The notes under the pieces: model-generated
What the model saw: the letters and a program-made list of their open reading frames with translations, nothing else
Databases searched by the model: none
Told to the model about the DNA's origin: nothing
NCBI GenBank assembly: GCA_029817715.1
Contig: JARUPY010000471.1
Span: forward strand, 248,001-312,000
Direction: 5' to 3'
Source of the DNA: Melastoma dodecandrum
Lineage: Eukaryota > Streptophyta > Magnoliopsida > Myrtales > Melastomataceae
Length of the DNA: 64,000 nt
Translations under genes and position numbers: made by a program
Part shown: piece by piece, positions 46,932-59,516 of the stretch
How the letters are laid out: each line of letters begins with the position of its first letter
How positions within the stretch are numbered: the first letter of the stretch is position 1

Positions 46932-47434
46932 TTAGGGGCATTTGGGACGGCCCTCCTTGGTCTTCCAGTTGTTGTAACAGGGGCATTGCTCCTTGTTTCC
47001 ATAAGTACCCCGTGGGACACAGAGGCATGCCACGCAGCACTTCTGGCAGAAGAACATGCATGGCTTCTTGTGCGACGTCGCCGAGCACCTGTACGTGCAC
47101 TTGGGTCTGCAGTCTGCGCACCACCACCCGATTAAGCCCGAAAATCATATCATTTATTATCAATAACTACATAACATACTTTGGCATCGTCTCCTGGGGG
47201 AGTACCTGATTGGCGAAGTTTTCCACGTCCATTTGCCTGTACATGATTTAACGACAAACGAGATACAAACTACTCACAAAAATGTTTGGAAACCATCTTG
47301 ATCAGACAAATTCGCAGGCGAATGCTGGGTCCCCTAACCTGAGCAACATCGGAGAACACGATGAAGGACATGGCGAGGCAGAGGAGCATGAACGTGGCAT
47401 CAAAAGGAACACCGCGTGCTCTTCCTCCGGCCAT
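46932..47434 (-). CDS. GASA/snakin-type cysteine-rich peptide (GASA6/14-like)
   Basis: Three exons on the minus strand: 47434-47339, 47236-47206 and 47113-46932, 309 bases, 102 residues, in frame. The N-terminus MAGGRARGVPFDATFMLLCL continues AMSFIVFSDVAQ as a signal peptide. A short spacer (ANGRGKLRQS) precedes a complete GASA domain with 12 Cys: DCRPKCTYRCSATSHKKPCM, FFCQKCCVACLCVPRGTYGN, KEQCPCYNNWKTKEGRPKCP. The KPCMFFCQKCC and CYNNWKTKEG patterns are those of the GASA6/GASA14 branch. GASA peptides are secreted, gibberellin-responsive and affect cell elongation; some are antimicrobial. The middle exon is only 31 nt. Confidence 0.93.
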
Positions 47435-49816
47435 CTCGAGGGATACACCGTCATGCGCCGCCAGACACCGCGAAGCTCCTGTCTCTCTAGCCAACGGAAT
47501 CGGAACTCCTCTTCACAGCCATTCAAGGACGGCGAGGGAACGAGGACTGAAGTGAAGTCTCTCGTGGGTGCCTATGTTTATATATACAAATGCAGAATGT
47601 AAAGGAAGTTAAAGGGACAAAGGAGTCAGGGGGGAGACGTTTAAGGTGTGAATAAAGAAAAGGAGGGGAGATGATTTAAGGGGACAAATCAATTCGGAAT
47701 CCTCCTTTGATTATGTCGGAAAAACTAACAATGTTATAACCAAATGAGACACAATTCTTATTTTTATATATGGTGTTAGCATTCTGGATCATTTGTCGCC
47801 TTTTGCTCTTAGTTTCCACGGAATAACAAGAATTGACAACCAAGCTAAACCTCGTTTGTAAGAAAAACCCCCGAAAGAAGGAAAAACAGCAAGAAAGTGA
47901 CCCCCTCTCTCCCTCCCCCCCCCCCCCACCCCGGTATTGTCCCGAGAAGAGTCGTGTCCTAGTTTTCGTCTTCCTATGCCGGCTAAAACCGTCGATACCC
48001 TCGCGTCGCAGCTTCGGTAACGACAAGAAAAAGCTCGGGCGCGATGAGCGCATGACGTATCAAGAGCGACCGGACGTACCTTTCAAGAACTGTTGTTGTT
48101 CTGATCTGATTCATTGTTTTATTTGTTTAAGTGCTTGGATTCAGCCCCTGATTTTTGTTTCCTTTCTTTCTATCCAAGGGCGCTCTATGTTGTTGGTGAT
48201 CATCTGATCCTATGGCCTCGGTATTACATAGAACTCAAACCGCCTTCGGCCAGTCGCCTGTAGGCAGTAAACGAGTAGATTGAGCGGCAAGAATTGTGAG
48301 CCTGGCCAGAATGTAAGAGCCGATAGTGGCACCAATCGATCTCCCTTCCTTACAGCACCATTCACTAAGAGAGCGTGAGACTTTGGAACCGACAGGATCC
48401 TAAATCATAGTGATTAAGCTAGATGGATTGAAACCTCTCCACAAGCTGCAAGATCTCAAGTCCCGGGACTGTGGATTATAGCCAGATTTGCTACTCAACA
48501 CCGGCAAGAGAGCGTGGGCCCACAAGTAAAGTCCCGCGGCGGAATCTCCTTCAGATGCCTGAAGAATGGGAATTCAAGCTTATGATATCAACGACCTTGG
48601 GTAATCTTATCTTGATACCAACGAAAAAGACACATTCACCTGAGAAATCACCCACACTATCACCACAAGCTTATCTCGTCCTGTGAAAGGGTTTAAACCC
48701 AAAGCCAACAATATGTTGGAAAGAAAATACCTCTCAAATTAGTATACAAGGCGAATGGATCAATTTCTGTATTAGATTTTAGAATGAACCCCGTTGAGAA
48801 TATATGTCGAGTGGACCGAGCCATTATTTTCCATCTTGTATTAGAGTCAAGAGTAATATGGGCATGATTTGATTTGAAGTAAAGCCATCAAAGGCTTTAC
48901 AATCTACCCAAAATCGAAAACGCATGGATTTCATATATAAAACATGTACGCAGAGACACAACATCTCAAACTCAAAGCACGATCACACAACCGACCGTTA
49001 TGTTTGCGATCCGGCTGGCCAGACAAGTACTCACAGGCAGACTGCGCGCTGGCTCAACCTAGCCCCGACACTCCTCCGCCATTACCTTTTTTTATCTGAT
49101 GCGGAGACATCAGACGTGGGACTTCTACCCAGAAAAGGGGAGGGAGAATCGAGTGAGTGAGGGAGATGAGATGGTTTCTCCATTTCTGATCAAGAAAAGG
49201 TGAGACCCACAAAGGGAAGGCGAGAGGACGAAGAGAGATAGAGATGATGGAGACAGTATGTTGCCACGTTCATAGCAAGAACATGGTTTGATTCTGAGGT
49301 TTTGTTTGACTATTACTTTCACCTAAACTTGGAGTCATTTCCAGTGACGGGCTTTCTATAAAAATATCATGATAATTGCGCCTAAACTAAATGCTATTGG
49401 TGAGTTGTGGGTGTACTCATGAATTTGTCATCTATCAAATGTTAGGCTGGGCCGAAAAGGAATCGAATTAAATGACCAAGAAGATCATATTCGATTCCGA
49501 AAAACTGAGTACAGTCTTGTCTCTACTTGCTGATGACAGTCAAGCTGGGGAGCATCACAAATGTTGTCCGTAATAGTGCATGTCTAAACACTTCTCTTCA
49601 TTTTAGACTTAATTGATGCTTTTATTTGATTTAATTTATGTTTTTTTGTTGGTATTCCTACGGTCAAAGTTTGAAGAGAATTGTGACCAATGAACACTCT
49701 GCTTGAGTCATCCTCTGATCCGAATTAGATTTTAATTATATTAAAAGAAGTATAGATCCAAGATTTGAATCTGCATCACATGAATTGTTCACCGGTCTTT
49801 CCAATCTACTGGGGGC
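47435..49816. other. Intergenic region
   Basis: No gene is recognised over about 2.4 kb. A C-rich run (13 consecutive C) lies at about 47914-47930. The last few hundred bases should hold the promoter and leader of the GGPPS-like gene. Confidence 0.4.
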
Positions 49817-50893
49817 ATGGCCTTCTCCAATCTATTCGCTACCTGCAACATTCCAGTTGCCATCCGTGGATCCACCCTATTGTTCCGACTGTCCTCCAGT
49901 CGCCGGCGCCTCCTCTATCCAGACTGCGGGTTCAATCGACCGCCACAGACCACGTACAGATGGTTCGCACAATTGACTACGGGCGGGAGCTCGGCTACCG
50001 GGCCGGAGGACGCGCAGGTCTTCGAACGCTATGTAGCTGGAAAGGTGAGTCGAATAAACAAGGCCCTAGAATTGGCCGTTCCCCTGAGGCACCCGCTGAG
50101 GATCCACGAGTCAATGAGGTACACTCTGCTGGGCAACGGAAAGCGGGTCCCGGGGATTCTGTGCCTTGCGTCCTGTGAGCTCGTCGGGGGAGAGGAGTCC
50201 TGGGCCATGCCGGCGGCTTGTGCGATGGAGATGGTTCATGCGATGTCCCTCATTCACGACGATCTACCCTGCCTAGACGACGATGACCTCCGCCGTGGGA
50301 GGCCGACGAACCACAGGGCCTTCGATGAGGGAACCGCCCTGCTTGCAGGGGAGGCACTGCTCGCCCTCGCGTTCGAGCTCATGGCTGGAATGGAGGAGGT
50401 GCCGGCCAGCCGGGTCGTTCGTGCCATGTTGGAGCTCAGCCAGGCGACAGGATCTGAGGGAGTGGCTGCTGGGCAGATAATGGACAAGCTGTCCGAGGGC
50501 CGAGAGGACATAAGCCTTGAGGAGCTGGAATACATACATACGCACAAGTCTTCCATAGGGCGGGCCGCAACGGTGTGCGGTGCCATCATCGGGGGAGCGA
50601 ACGAGGATGAGATCGAGAGGTTGCGGGAGTTCGGGACAAAGGTAGGGCTGTTATACCAAGTTATTGATGATGTGTTGGATGTCACGAGAACGAGCGAGGA
50701 GCTAGGGAACGACGCAGGGAGCGACCTGGAGAAGGACAAGGCTACGTTCCCCAAGTTCATGGGGATCGAGGGAGCCAAGAAGTATGCATTCCGATTGTTG
50801 GACGAAATTCTTCTTAAGCTGTCCTATTTCAACGACGAAAGGGCAGCACCGCTCCGGCGACTCGCGAGCTTCTTTGTAAATCGCCAGAAGTAG
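49817..50893 (+). CDS. Plastid GGPP synthase-like isoprenyl diphosphate synthase
   Basis: An intronless ORF of 358 residues, typical of plant GGPPS genes. The first 60 or so residues are Ser/Arg-rich and acid-poor, a likely plastid transit peptide. The first Asp-rich motif is intact (SLIHDDLPCLDDDDLRRGRP, Asp148/149 and Asp154), as is the second (LLYQVIDDVLDVTRTSEELG, 284-288). GQIMD, HTHKS and KDKATFPKFMGIEGAKKYA are also present. The enzyme should condense IPP with allylic diphosphates to make the C20 precursor of carotenoids, chlorophyll and gibberellins. However, the usual GGKRxRP substrate-binding motif reads GNGKRVPG (106-113), with Pro112 where the second Arg should be. The CxxxC motif before the first Asp motif is CAMEM. 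It may be altered in activity, or a regulatory or other-chain-length member. Confidence 0.88.
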   Translation: MAFSNLFATCNIPVAIRGSTLLFRLSSSRRRLLYPDCGFNRPPQTTYRWFAQLTTGGSSATGPEDAQVFERYVAGKVSRINKALELAVPLRHPLRIHESMRYTLLGNGKRVPGILCLASCELVGGEESWAMPAACAMEMVHAMSLIHDDLPCLDDDDLRRGRPTNHRAFDEGTALLAGEALLALAFELMAGMEEVPASRVVRAMLELSQATGSEGVAAGQIMDKLSEGREDISLEELEYIHTHKSSIGRAATVCGAIIGGANEDEIERLREFGTKVGLLYQVIDDVLDVTRTSEELGNDAGSDLEKDKATFPKFMGIEGAKKYAFRLLDEILLKLSYFNDERAAPLRRLASFFVNRQK

Positions 50894-53082
50894 TTGGCAC
50901 GTTTTCTCCTCATTCGCTACCGCAAGATATTAGGATCGGTAATTCTGGTTTTGATAGATGTACTTAAGCAATGTGTTACTTGTGGTAAGCAATGTTGTCT
51001 TATAAATTGTATGCTTATCTTTAGCGATGAACTTGAGCAAAGTGTTGCTGAGTCGCAATGTCAGTATACAATACGTTGTTACTGTCTTGTTATGCCTGAT
51101 TATTAAAAATTTGAAAATAAATATTTCTTATATTTTGAAATAATTCAGAATATATCTCGAACTTAATTTGAAATTTTCAAATCATCTTGTTAGGCAACTC
51201 AAAATAATTATATTAACTTCTCAAGTTAAGATATGGAAACAAAATATTTTATTATAAAAATCTCTCATCATCCACCGTCGACGGCATAAAGGCCGAGCCC
51301 CTCCGACAACTCGAAATAGTTACGAGGTTTTGTCGACCATGAGGATATTAGGACGTTTCATCCAATGCAAATAGCAGCAGTAAACTAAAGAAAGAGGCTT
51401 CAAGGAGGCAAATGAGCATTTCATTTGATATCTTTTATGTAGCTCCAAATGAGCAGCTAAGCGGAGACGCCATTTATGTAGTCGCGCTGTTGGAGTCCAG
51501 CCTCCCTTTTGCTGATGCTACGTCCATCGAAAAGGGGGCGTTAATTAGGCAGGCCAGCTAGGGAACTACTCGTCTGGTTTGTCCCTTATCCGAATTCGGC
51601 TCGGTAAAAGTTAAATTTTGGTTAGCTTTGGCCCATGCTCGAACTTTATTTTTTTACAGTCAAGCGAGGTTCGAGCCAACTAATTGATTCGACAAGCCGT
51701 CCCGCCCGACTTGGTAAATTCAGTAAGTATAAAAAATTTAAAAATAATAAAAAGAATTAAGTACGTTAACAAGAGGCTCAGGTGGTGCTGAACTCAAGCA
51801 GAAAATTTTTTGTCGAACTCAATCTCGGATTCGACTAAACAGAGCCCAGTTCACTTCAGGCCAAACTCAGGCACTGAGTATCCGAGTCCATTCCGATTCA
51901 TTACTACCTACTCCAAAAGAAGAAACGATCATTTTAGACACGACTTAAACCGGCCGAGCCCAAGTTATGTCAGTCCAATAAACAATAGCAGAGACAACTA
52001 CCTAATAATCAGAATTCCTCTTAAAGAATAACATATGGATTATAACTACGAACGACCGGAATGGACCGCTGACTGGGACGGTATTAGTTATCGTAATAAT
52101 AATCTCTTCGATAAGTTATACAGTTTTTAATATTAATATCTGATTAGTACATGCATTCTACATTCATCCCGAACCGTCATGATAACTTATTAGATTGGTT
52201 CAAGGGTTTTTGCCAGACTCAAACCACTGTAAGCCACATCGACTCTATAATCCATGTCGAAGATCCAACATCCAACGATGATTGAGTAAGTCATGCCCAC
52301 CTAGGCTCAAGCATAACAACTCTTCCACCGATTTCAAGACTCAAACCAAGTCTGAACGCCATCACCCTTCCCTTTTCTCCTTGCCTGCCATGGAACCACA
52401 CAAACTCCACCAGATAAAGTTAATCTGCGATATCGAGCCAAGTATCGTATCCATATTCATGGTTTTGGGGTGGGGAAGAGGGGACCAACGGCTAGCTCTG
52501 CCATGATGAACAACGTTGGAAGAACGTCGTTGTCCCTGACCGGGACAGAAATAACATAGACTCCCCCCACTACTTTTGTCTATTTAATCGTAGGTTGTCG
52601 ACAGAAGCCATAATTTTGAATCTCGAAAAATGTGGAGAATATTCGTAACTTACTCGTTTCGAGTACGGGATATTCGCAAAGAATCGAGATTTTCTCAATC
52701 AACTAGTTAACTTACACCCAAGTAAGAGGCGTTGAATCACAATGCCTTATGCCTTAGCCACATTACCAAACGCATTACTAACTACATAATCCGGACTCTT
52801 TAGGGAGACTATCATGGCAAGGGAGCCTTCCGAGGTCATTGTCGATATCTAAGTAAATAACCAGCTAACGCACGGAGTCGAGCTTACCTTATTGTTATTG
52901 CAACCTGAAATTGTATCCACAGCCTTCTAAAATACATTCGGGAGTATCCTTGTTATGAACGCTTGGTCAGACGGACTGAACATGTTCAGCTTTGAGGTTT
53001 AAATTGAATTAACAACAACAACAACAAACATTCCAATGAAGGTGGATTGAGTTGAGTTGAGTTGAGACACCATGGGATAAGA
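50894..53082. other. Intergenic region
   Basis: The first 200 bases are probably the GGPPS-like 3' region. The remainder is AT-rich with no supported gene or complete transposon that I could delimit. Confidence 0.4.
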
Positions 53083-54180
53083 ATGAAGGTGGCTCTTGGG
53101 TTGCGGAAAAGTGCTTGGACCAGCGAAGAGGATATGGCCTCCTCAGAAATTGTGTGGAAAGACACGGCGAAGGGAGGTGGCATCTAGACCCTAGTCGTTC
53201 TGGTTGCATTGCGGTGGTGCATGGGGCAACGGTTGTTTCCCTCTTGCTTCTCTCCGCTCTTGCTCGATGTGCTTTTTGTTTTAATTTCTTCAAGGGTTTG
53301 AACAAGTTCAGGAAGAGCTAGAGACAGAGGTGGTTGAATTGCCTGAACCCGGGCATAGAAAGGGGCGAATTCGAGGAAGACGGGTTGACATGATTATCCG
53401 ACTCCACAACCTCTTAGGCAATAAACAAGCTTGAATGTTGTATCCAAATGATATACTGTTCTTTCTTTGAACAATAACAGAATGAAGAAATTCGAGGGAG
53501 GGAACCAAGAACGTGATTATGTCAACGGGCTTGCATTGACGTGCACGATATCCAAGCTTCAAAATTGGCCTCTTTTTTGCGCGTACTAATTGAAGTATTT
53601 TGATTTCATAAATCGCATGAATCGATCATAGAGCTCTTACTTACCTAGTGATGGCTCGAAACTTGTTGTACTTTCAACGGGGAAATTACATTAATCGTAG
53701 CGAAAGCGTAATAGCTTTGAGTAACTGACCGATGACAGGTAATTTTCCCGCTCTTAGAATCTAGTGCCTGGTCACTTCAATGTCGATGTGATGCAGATGG
53801 TCACTGATCGCCGGAAGGATTCCAGGGAGAACGGCAAAAGACATTAAAAATTACTTGAACACTCGACTGGCAAGAAAGAACATACCCATATAACGGAAAT
53901 TCAAAACCAAATCGCCAAGCAATCTGCAAAGTCCAAGTGATCAAGCCCCATCCACGAACCTTCCCTGAGGCGCGTCTTGGCTCAGTGGCAAAGCTACTTG
54001 ATCACTTGCCCTGCCCTTGGGATAGACAACAGCAGCAACAATGACGACTTAGTGGAGAAGTGCATGTCCCTTCCTCCGGTAACTGAGGTGGCATAGTGGG
54101 ACGGATTGTTGGACTATATGGACATCTTTGATGACGTTGGTTTGTTTAGTGTCGATGCTGAACAGAATCAATGGTGTGAT
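53083..54180 (+). pseudogene. Decayed anthocyanin-type (subgroup 6) R2R3-MYB copy
   Basis: Exon 1 remnant at 53083-53215 reads LRKSAWTSEEDM, then after a frameshift [15 protein letters not shown]. Exon 2 remnant at about 53293-53430 reads LNKFRKS, stop, RQRWLNCLNPGIERGEF. Exon 3 remnant from 53797 reads [27 protein letters not shown], with stops. Order, intron positions and wording match the gene at 62164. Frameshifts and several stops make it a pseudogene from a tandem duplication. Confidence 0.85.
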
Positions 54181-54989
54181 TGTATCAGATTTTGGTGTGG
54201 CCACATCAAGATGTTAGTTGTGCAAAGAAATATTATTGTGGCCACATCAAACTTCGGTAAGGCTGTACCAGAATATTAGGCATGTGCATAAAAATCGTTG
54301 TTGCCACACCAGAGTGTTAATCGTTCACAGAAGCATAATTGTGCCCATAAAAATTCCAGTGTTATCACACTGATTGGCAAACCCGATAACACAGTTTGTG
54401 TGTAGCTCACATTATTGAATTAATGGAACCTTATTTGAACAGTCGTGCATGTTCACGAGAAATAACTAAAAGTAGTTATTGGGAGTTGGAAAAGGTTATC
54501 ATCTCGCAACCCTCTCTCTTCGATTTTGGCGAACGACAACCTTATATTTTCTAGTAGTTGCTTAATGGAAAAAAATGTCAGCTTGTTTGAACATGAATCT
54601 TTGTGAAATGTGGCATTGTCTCTTCCCCATTTCCATGTTTATTTAATGCAAAAAACCATTCAAAAACAATTTTTGTCAGAAACACTTATGTTCCCACAAA
54701 GATATCGGGTTTAGAAACGTGAAACTTTCATTATATATATTAGTGAATGACTTGGTTGGTGATGTTAAGAGTCCAATGTATTTCTGAAATCGAAGTGCAA
54801 ATAAAGCCATTTTGAATGCAAACTGTGGCGGTAATAAATCTTATCAATTTTTTTAGTATTTGGACAAGCAACGACGATACGCCCCCTCTTCTACCTGCTA
54901 TAACAGATCGTTCCGAATTTACTAACTATAATTAAAAAAATGAGGTTAATGTCACGAGATGATTGAGGTCGAGACCCCGCCCATGAACA

Positions 54990-55110
54990 CACGAAAGGAA
55001 GGTGGCTCTTGGGGTTGTGGGGAGGCACTTCGACCAATGAAGGACACGGCTTCCCGCCAAAGGGACCATGCCCGCTGGGAACCATCTTTTTCCTACATCA
55101 CTGTCCGCAT
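54990..55110 (+). pseudogene. Second MYB exon-1 relic
   Basis: The stretch GGTGGCTCTTGGGGTTG followed by CACTTCGACCAATGAAGGACA aligns with GGTGGCTCTTGGGTTGCGG and GCTTGGACCAGCGAAGAGGA of the relic at 53090, with many changes and gaps. Only the exon-1 region is recognisable. Confidence 0.45.
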
Positions 55111-55783
55111 GTATCTTTACAGAGGGTGGAACAGGTGTGTAGGAGAAGTTAGTCGCAAGTGTTGATGGGGTCGAATCACCTTAAGCCTAAAGGTAAGTTA
55201 ATATGCTAACAGTAAAATCTCATCCCAGTAGCGAAAAGGCCCGTCGATCCTACTGTACGATTATCGTAAACGAATTCCCACTTCAACCGTGTTATGATCA
55301 ACTGAGGAGGGTGCCGAGACTGACGCCGATCCCGTTAAGAAAAAGAACGAAGACGAAGACGACACGATCCAGGCCCAGGAGATTCAATGTCCCTTCGTTC
55401 CCCGGCGTTGTAATATGAATCCTAAGATTTTCTTCTCCTTTTTTACTGAAAAATACCCGACCCTTAAGTAATTTTTTAAATCTACTGATTAATCGAACAT
55501 GCTTTTCCTACCTTTCGGGAGGGGAGACATAATTTCTTCGTGTCGTCGCTGTCCTCATGATTGGTCACCATCAATCCCACTCGTCACTCGTCTGGCAAAG
55601 AAATTTAATTGAGACCACCAAAAGGATGAGTCAATTCCACGGGAGATGCTTAAAGTGGAAATCGTTAGTACATTTACTCTTTGTTACCCTTAAAAGGTTA
55701 GTTTCGAAAAAACTTCAACAAAAAGTTTAAATTGTAAGGTCCACAACTTGCTAGTTCAAATTGAAGTTTAGAACTCGCTACTA
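55111..55783. other. Intergenic flank of the Harbinger element
   Basis: No gene or repeat recognised between the MYB relic and the transposon. Confidence 0.35.
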
Positions 55784-56955
55784 TAATTGCCTGTTTGGTA
55801 TGAGGATTTTGGATTTCATTCCATTCCGTCCATTCTGTCGTTTGGTATGAATTTATTGATATGGAAAGACCATTCCATTCCGCACTTCATTCCCCCTGTT
55901 TCATTCCATCGACGGGGGAGAGAATCAACTTCATTCCACCAGAATAAAACGTGATTTTACGAATTTGCCCTTTTTACTTTAAATTATTTACAATTTTCTA
56001 CATCCAAGAGTGATTTTTTCCTTTCTTCGAAAACCCCAACCCTAACTCTTGAAATCTCTTCTAATGTGATCGTCACCTTCGTTTCACAAGGAAAAGAGTC
56101 TCCGATCTGTGACTTTTCGCCTTCGTTTCGCAAGGTAAAGATTCTCCGATATGTGACTTTTGCTTTCCGTTTTGGGTTGATGTGGGTTTGGGTGATGTGG
56201 TTTTGCTGATTTTCGGCGGATCTTCCCGCGACCTCCGCTGTAGTTGCCGTGCGGGGAGGGGGCAGAGGGGCTTCGCTCTGATTTTCTCATGTATGGACGT
56301 TGTTGTGGATTGGGGGTTGGCCGTTAGTCATTTTCGGGTTCTGGGTTTTCGTCCCCCTCTTTTAGCCATTTTGGGTCGTCCTTGAGTTTTTTTTATTAAT
56401 CATCGATGTGCGTGTGAGCGAGCGAGAAGGGTCGTCCTTATCTGAGTATTGACACCTTTTTGAGATTTTTGTGACAATTGTAAGGGTGGGGATACTAGAC
56501 AAATTTAATAAAAAGCGGGGTGGGCTAATCTAATTCTAGTTTTAGGATAGTCATTATGGCATTTGTGATATTGATGTGGGTTGATGATGGTCCTGCTGGA
56601 AATCTTCTTGTGTTTTTTTTTATCAGTTGATGACTTGATATAATTGGCTCTTTTGCTTGTCCAAATTCAGATTTGTTTCCTGTTCAAATCAGGCACTGAG
56701 CTTTTGTGAAACACAATGGGTTGGGCTTGTCTGGATGTTTATGTCTTTTTGTTAATGACGAGTATAATCCGTTTTGAGGTGGGAATTTAGTATTCAATAA
56801 TGGAGATTAAAAAATTAGCACTTAGTAATGAAGGAGTCTGATCACCAAATTGGTGAATTGATTACAGCTGGCACTAATAATTGGATGTCTTTTTGTTTTT
56901 CTCTTCTTCTCTGTCTCTTGGGGGGATGAATGTGTTGTAATTATTTCCTGCAGTA

Positions 56956-58342
56956 ATGGCTCGTTTACCTTTGATAAGGAGAAGAATTGCAAGTAACACG
57001 AGAATAGTGACCGTGATTGCTCATTGGCTGAATATCTTGCACTTATTGCATCAATTTCTCCATTCATTGGTGATATTGATGTCACAACTTAATAATCAAT
57101 CATTGGGAAGAAGATACGTGATTGATTTCTACTCTAGAAGAGAACATATGCATGATTTGGTATACCGAAGTGATCAAACGTGTATTGAACAATTGAGGAT
57201 GAATATTCGCACATTCAACTCTTTATGTGCTATGCTTCAAAATGTGGGCAAGTTAAAAGATACGAAGCATATGATGGTAGATGAGCAAGTGGCATTGTTT
57301 TTGCACATGTTATTAGTGCATCATGTGAAGAATAGAGTTATCAAATTTAGGTTTCATCATTCGGGAGAAACAATAAGTCGACACTTTCGTAATGTGTTGA
57401 ACAATGTCATACGTCTACATGAAGAATTAATTAAGAAGCCTGAGCCAATACCCGAAGGTTCACTTGATGAAAAATGGAAATGGTTTAAGGTAAATATATA
57501 TTAATTTTATATATTTGATTTATAAGTGTTCATTTGTCTTATTTTATTTATGTTTGTTTCTTTTCTTTTTTAAAACATAGAATTGCATTGGAGCAATCGA
57601 TGGAACATACATTAAGGTCATTGTGCCTTTAAAGGATAAGCCTAGATACAGAAATCGTAAAGGGGAGATTGCCACCAATGTTTTGGCAGCTTGTTCTCAT
57701 GATGGCCTATTCACATATGTTTTAGCTGGTTGGGAGGGATCGGCTGCTGATGGTAGAGTGCTTCGTGAAGCATTATGTAGGCCAAATGGTTTAAAAGTAC
57801 CCATTGGTAAGAAATATTTTTCTTTTATTGCACAAAAGATTAAGTTAGATGTATATATTTACTCATCATGCATTAACCTTTTAGGGCAATATTACCTTGC
57901 GGATGCTGGGTATACAAATGGTGTAGGATTCCTTGCACCATATAGAGGACAAAGATATCATTTGAATGATTGGAGAAGCGGGCATCAACCAACTACTGCC
58001 GCTGAATATTTCAATATGAAGCATTCTTCAGCTAGAAATATAATTGAAAGATGCTTTGGGATGATTAAAATGCGATGGGCTATTCTTAGAAGCCCTTCAT
58101 TCTATCCAATTAAGATTCAGAATATAATTATTTTAGCTTGTTGCATTCTGCATAATTTTCTCAAGAGAGAGATGCCAACAGATCCATTGGAAGACTCTTT
58201 TAATTTGGGACAACAAGACTTTTCTGATTTGGAAGATCCTACGTTTGTCACGGGAATAGAGACATCTAGTGAATGGTCATCATTTAGAGATAATCTAGCA
58301 TCATCTATGTTTAATGAGTGGATGAATGGACACACATTATGA
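56956..58342 (+). CDS. Harbinger (HARBI1/ALP1-like) DDE transposase
   Basis: Three exons, 56956-57489, 57581-57806 and 57885-58342, give about 405 residues in frame. The N-terminal part has a helix-turn-helix-like region (SGETISRHFRNVLNNVIRLH). The DDE nuclease residues are all visible: Asp in CIGAIDGTYIKVIVP, Asp in GWEGSAADGRVLREAL, and Glu in ARNIIERCFGMIKMRWAIL; YYLADAGYTNGVGFLAPYRG lies between. The family cuts and pastes its element with help from the SANT protein encoded next to it. Introns are short and AT-rich with good GT-AG sites. A CAG just before the ATG (CTGCAGTAATGG) suggests a 5' leader intron. No stop or catalytic loss was found. Confidence 0.9.
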
Positions 58343-58495
58343 GTCATACTATGGTATTTTCTATGGTATTTTCTATCTTTTTGCAACATGTTTCGTGGAT
58401 TTCCTAACTTGATTTGTATGGTTCATACTATGGTATTTTCTATTTGTTGAAATGTATGTTGTTGCTGGCAAATAGTAGCTTTCAGTAAGTGTCAA

Positions 58496-59516
58496 ATGGA
58501 ATCAAGTGAAGGAAGTAGAGGGCCAGGAAGAAATAAAAGAAGTTGGAGTAATGAAGAGGACCGCATCCTTGTAGATATCCTCCTTGATCTGCACAGTGAG
58601 GGTAAGTATAAAGCTGATCGTGGTTTCAAGCCTGGATTTTTTGATGCTGTTGAACGATCAATGAGGTTAAAGCTTCCCGAGAGTGGCATTAAAGCAAGAC
58701 CACATATTGAGTCTAGACTGAAGACGTTGAAAGATCATTTCAATATTGTTCTCGACATGATGGAGTCGACAAAAAAGAGCAACAGTGGCTTTGGTTGGGA
58801 TCCTATAATGAAATGTGTGACGGCTCCGAAGAATGTATGGGACGAGTATCTTCAAGTGAGTACGCTTCTATTATTTACTAAAGTTGATTTGTTATTTTAT
58901 CTTATGCATATAAATATTGACACTATACCTTCTTTCAATTGAACAGAGTCACAGAAAAGCGGCAAAGTTTAGAGAAAAGCCGTTTCCATATTATGAAGAG
59001 TTTCGCACCATTTTTGGTGTAGATCGCGCTAATGGAAATGAAACAGTTGATTTTGCGGCTGCTGAGGAGGATATAAATCGAGAAGAAGAGATAAATGAGA
59101 ATCTTCTCAATGAAGGCAATGATATTGAAAATTCAATTTCAGCCTCAGTTGAAAGAGATATGATGGACAAAGTAATCGGTAAAAGGAAAAGAAATGTGGT
59201 AACTGCAGAAGAAGTTATTATTGCTTTGGAGAAGACCTCAAGTATGATTGAGAAAGCCACGGATACACTCGGAGTTGCTATCATAAATGCCGCAAAGATT
59301 TCAGAAGATACTATCAAGAGCGAAGATGCGATGAGAAGTGAGAAAATAATGAAAATTAATGGGGAGCTTAGAAAACTATCCGGGTTAACAATGGAGGAAC
59401 GTCATACAGCAACTCGTCGAATTGGATGTGATGTTGATCTCACATGTATATTTATCAGCATTGAAGATGATGAGAAAGAAGCTTGGGTGAAATCTCTTCT
59501 TAAAGAGAATATGTGA
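58496..59516 (+). CDS. Myb/SANT-like DNA-binding protein of the Harbinger element
   Basis: Two exons, 58496-58855 and 58947-59516, give about 309 residues. The N-terminal Myb/SANT-like domain starts RSWSNEEDRILVDILLDLHS and continues KADRGFKPGFFDAVERSM, LKTLKDHFNIVLDMM and NSGFGWDPIMKCVTAPKNVW. After the intron come HRKAAKFREKPFPYYEEFRT, an acidic linker, and a helical C-terminus with VVTAEEVIIALEKTSSMIEK. This is the standard second protein of plant PIF elements, needed for nuclear import of the transposase and binding to the element ends. It lies 153 bp downstream of the transposase stop in the same orientation. Confidence 0.88.

Noticed and set aside
49785..50178. Alternative-frame ORFs overlapping the GGPPS-like gene
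   Set aside because: The frame from 49817 carries both Asp-rich motifs and full family length; others are shadows.
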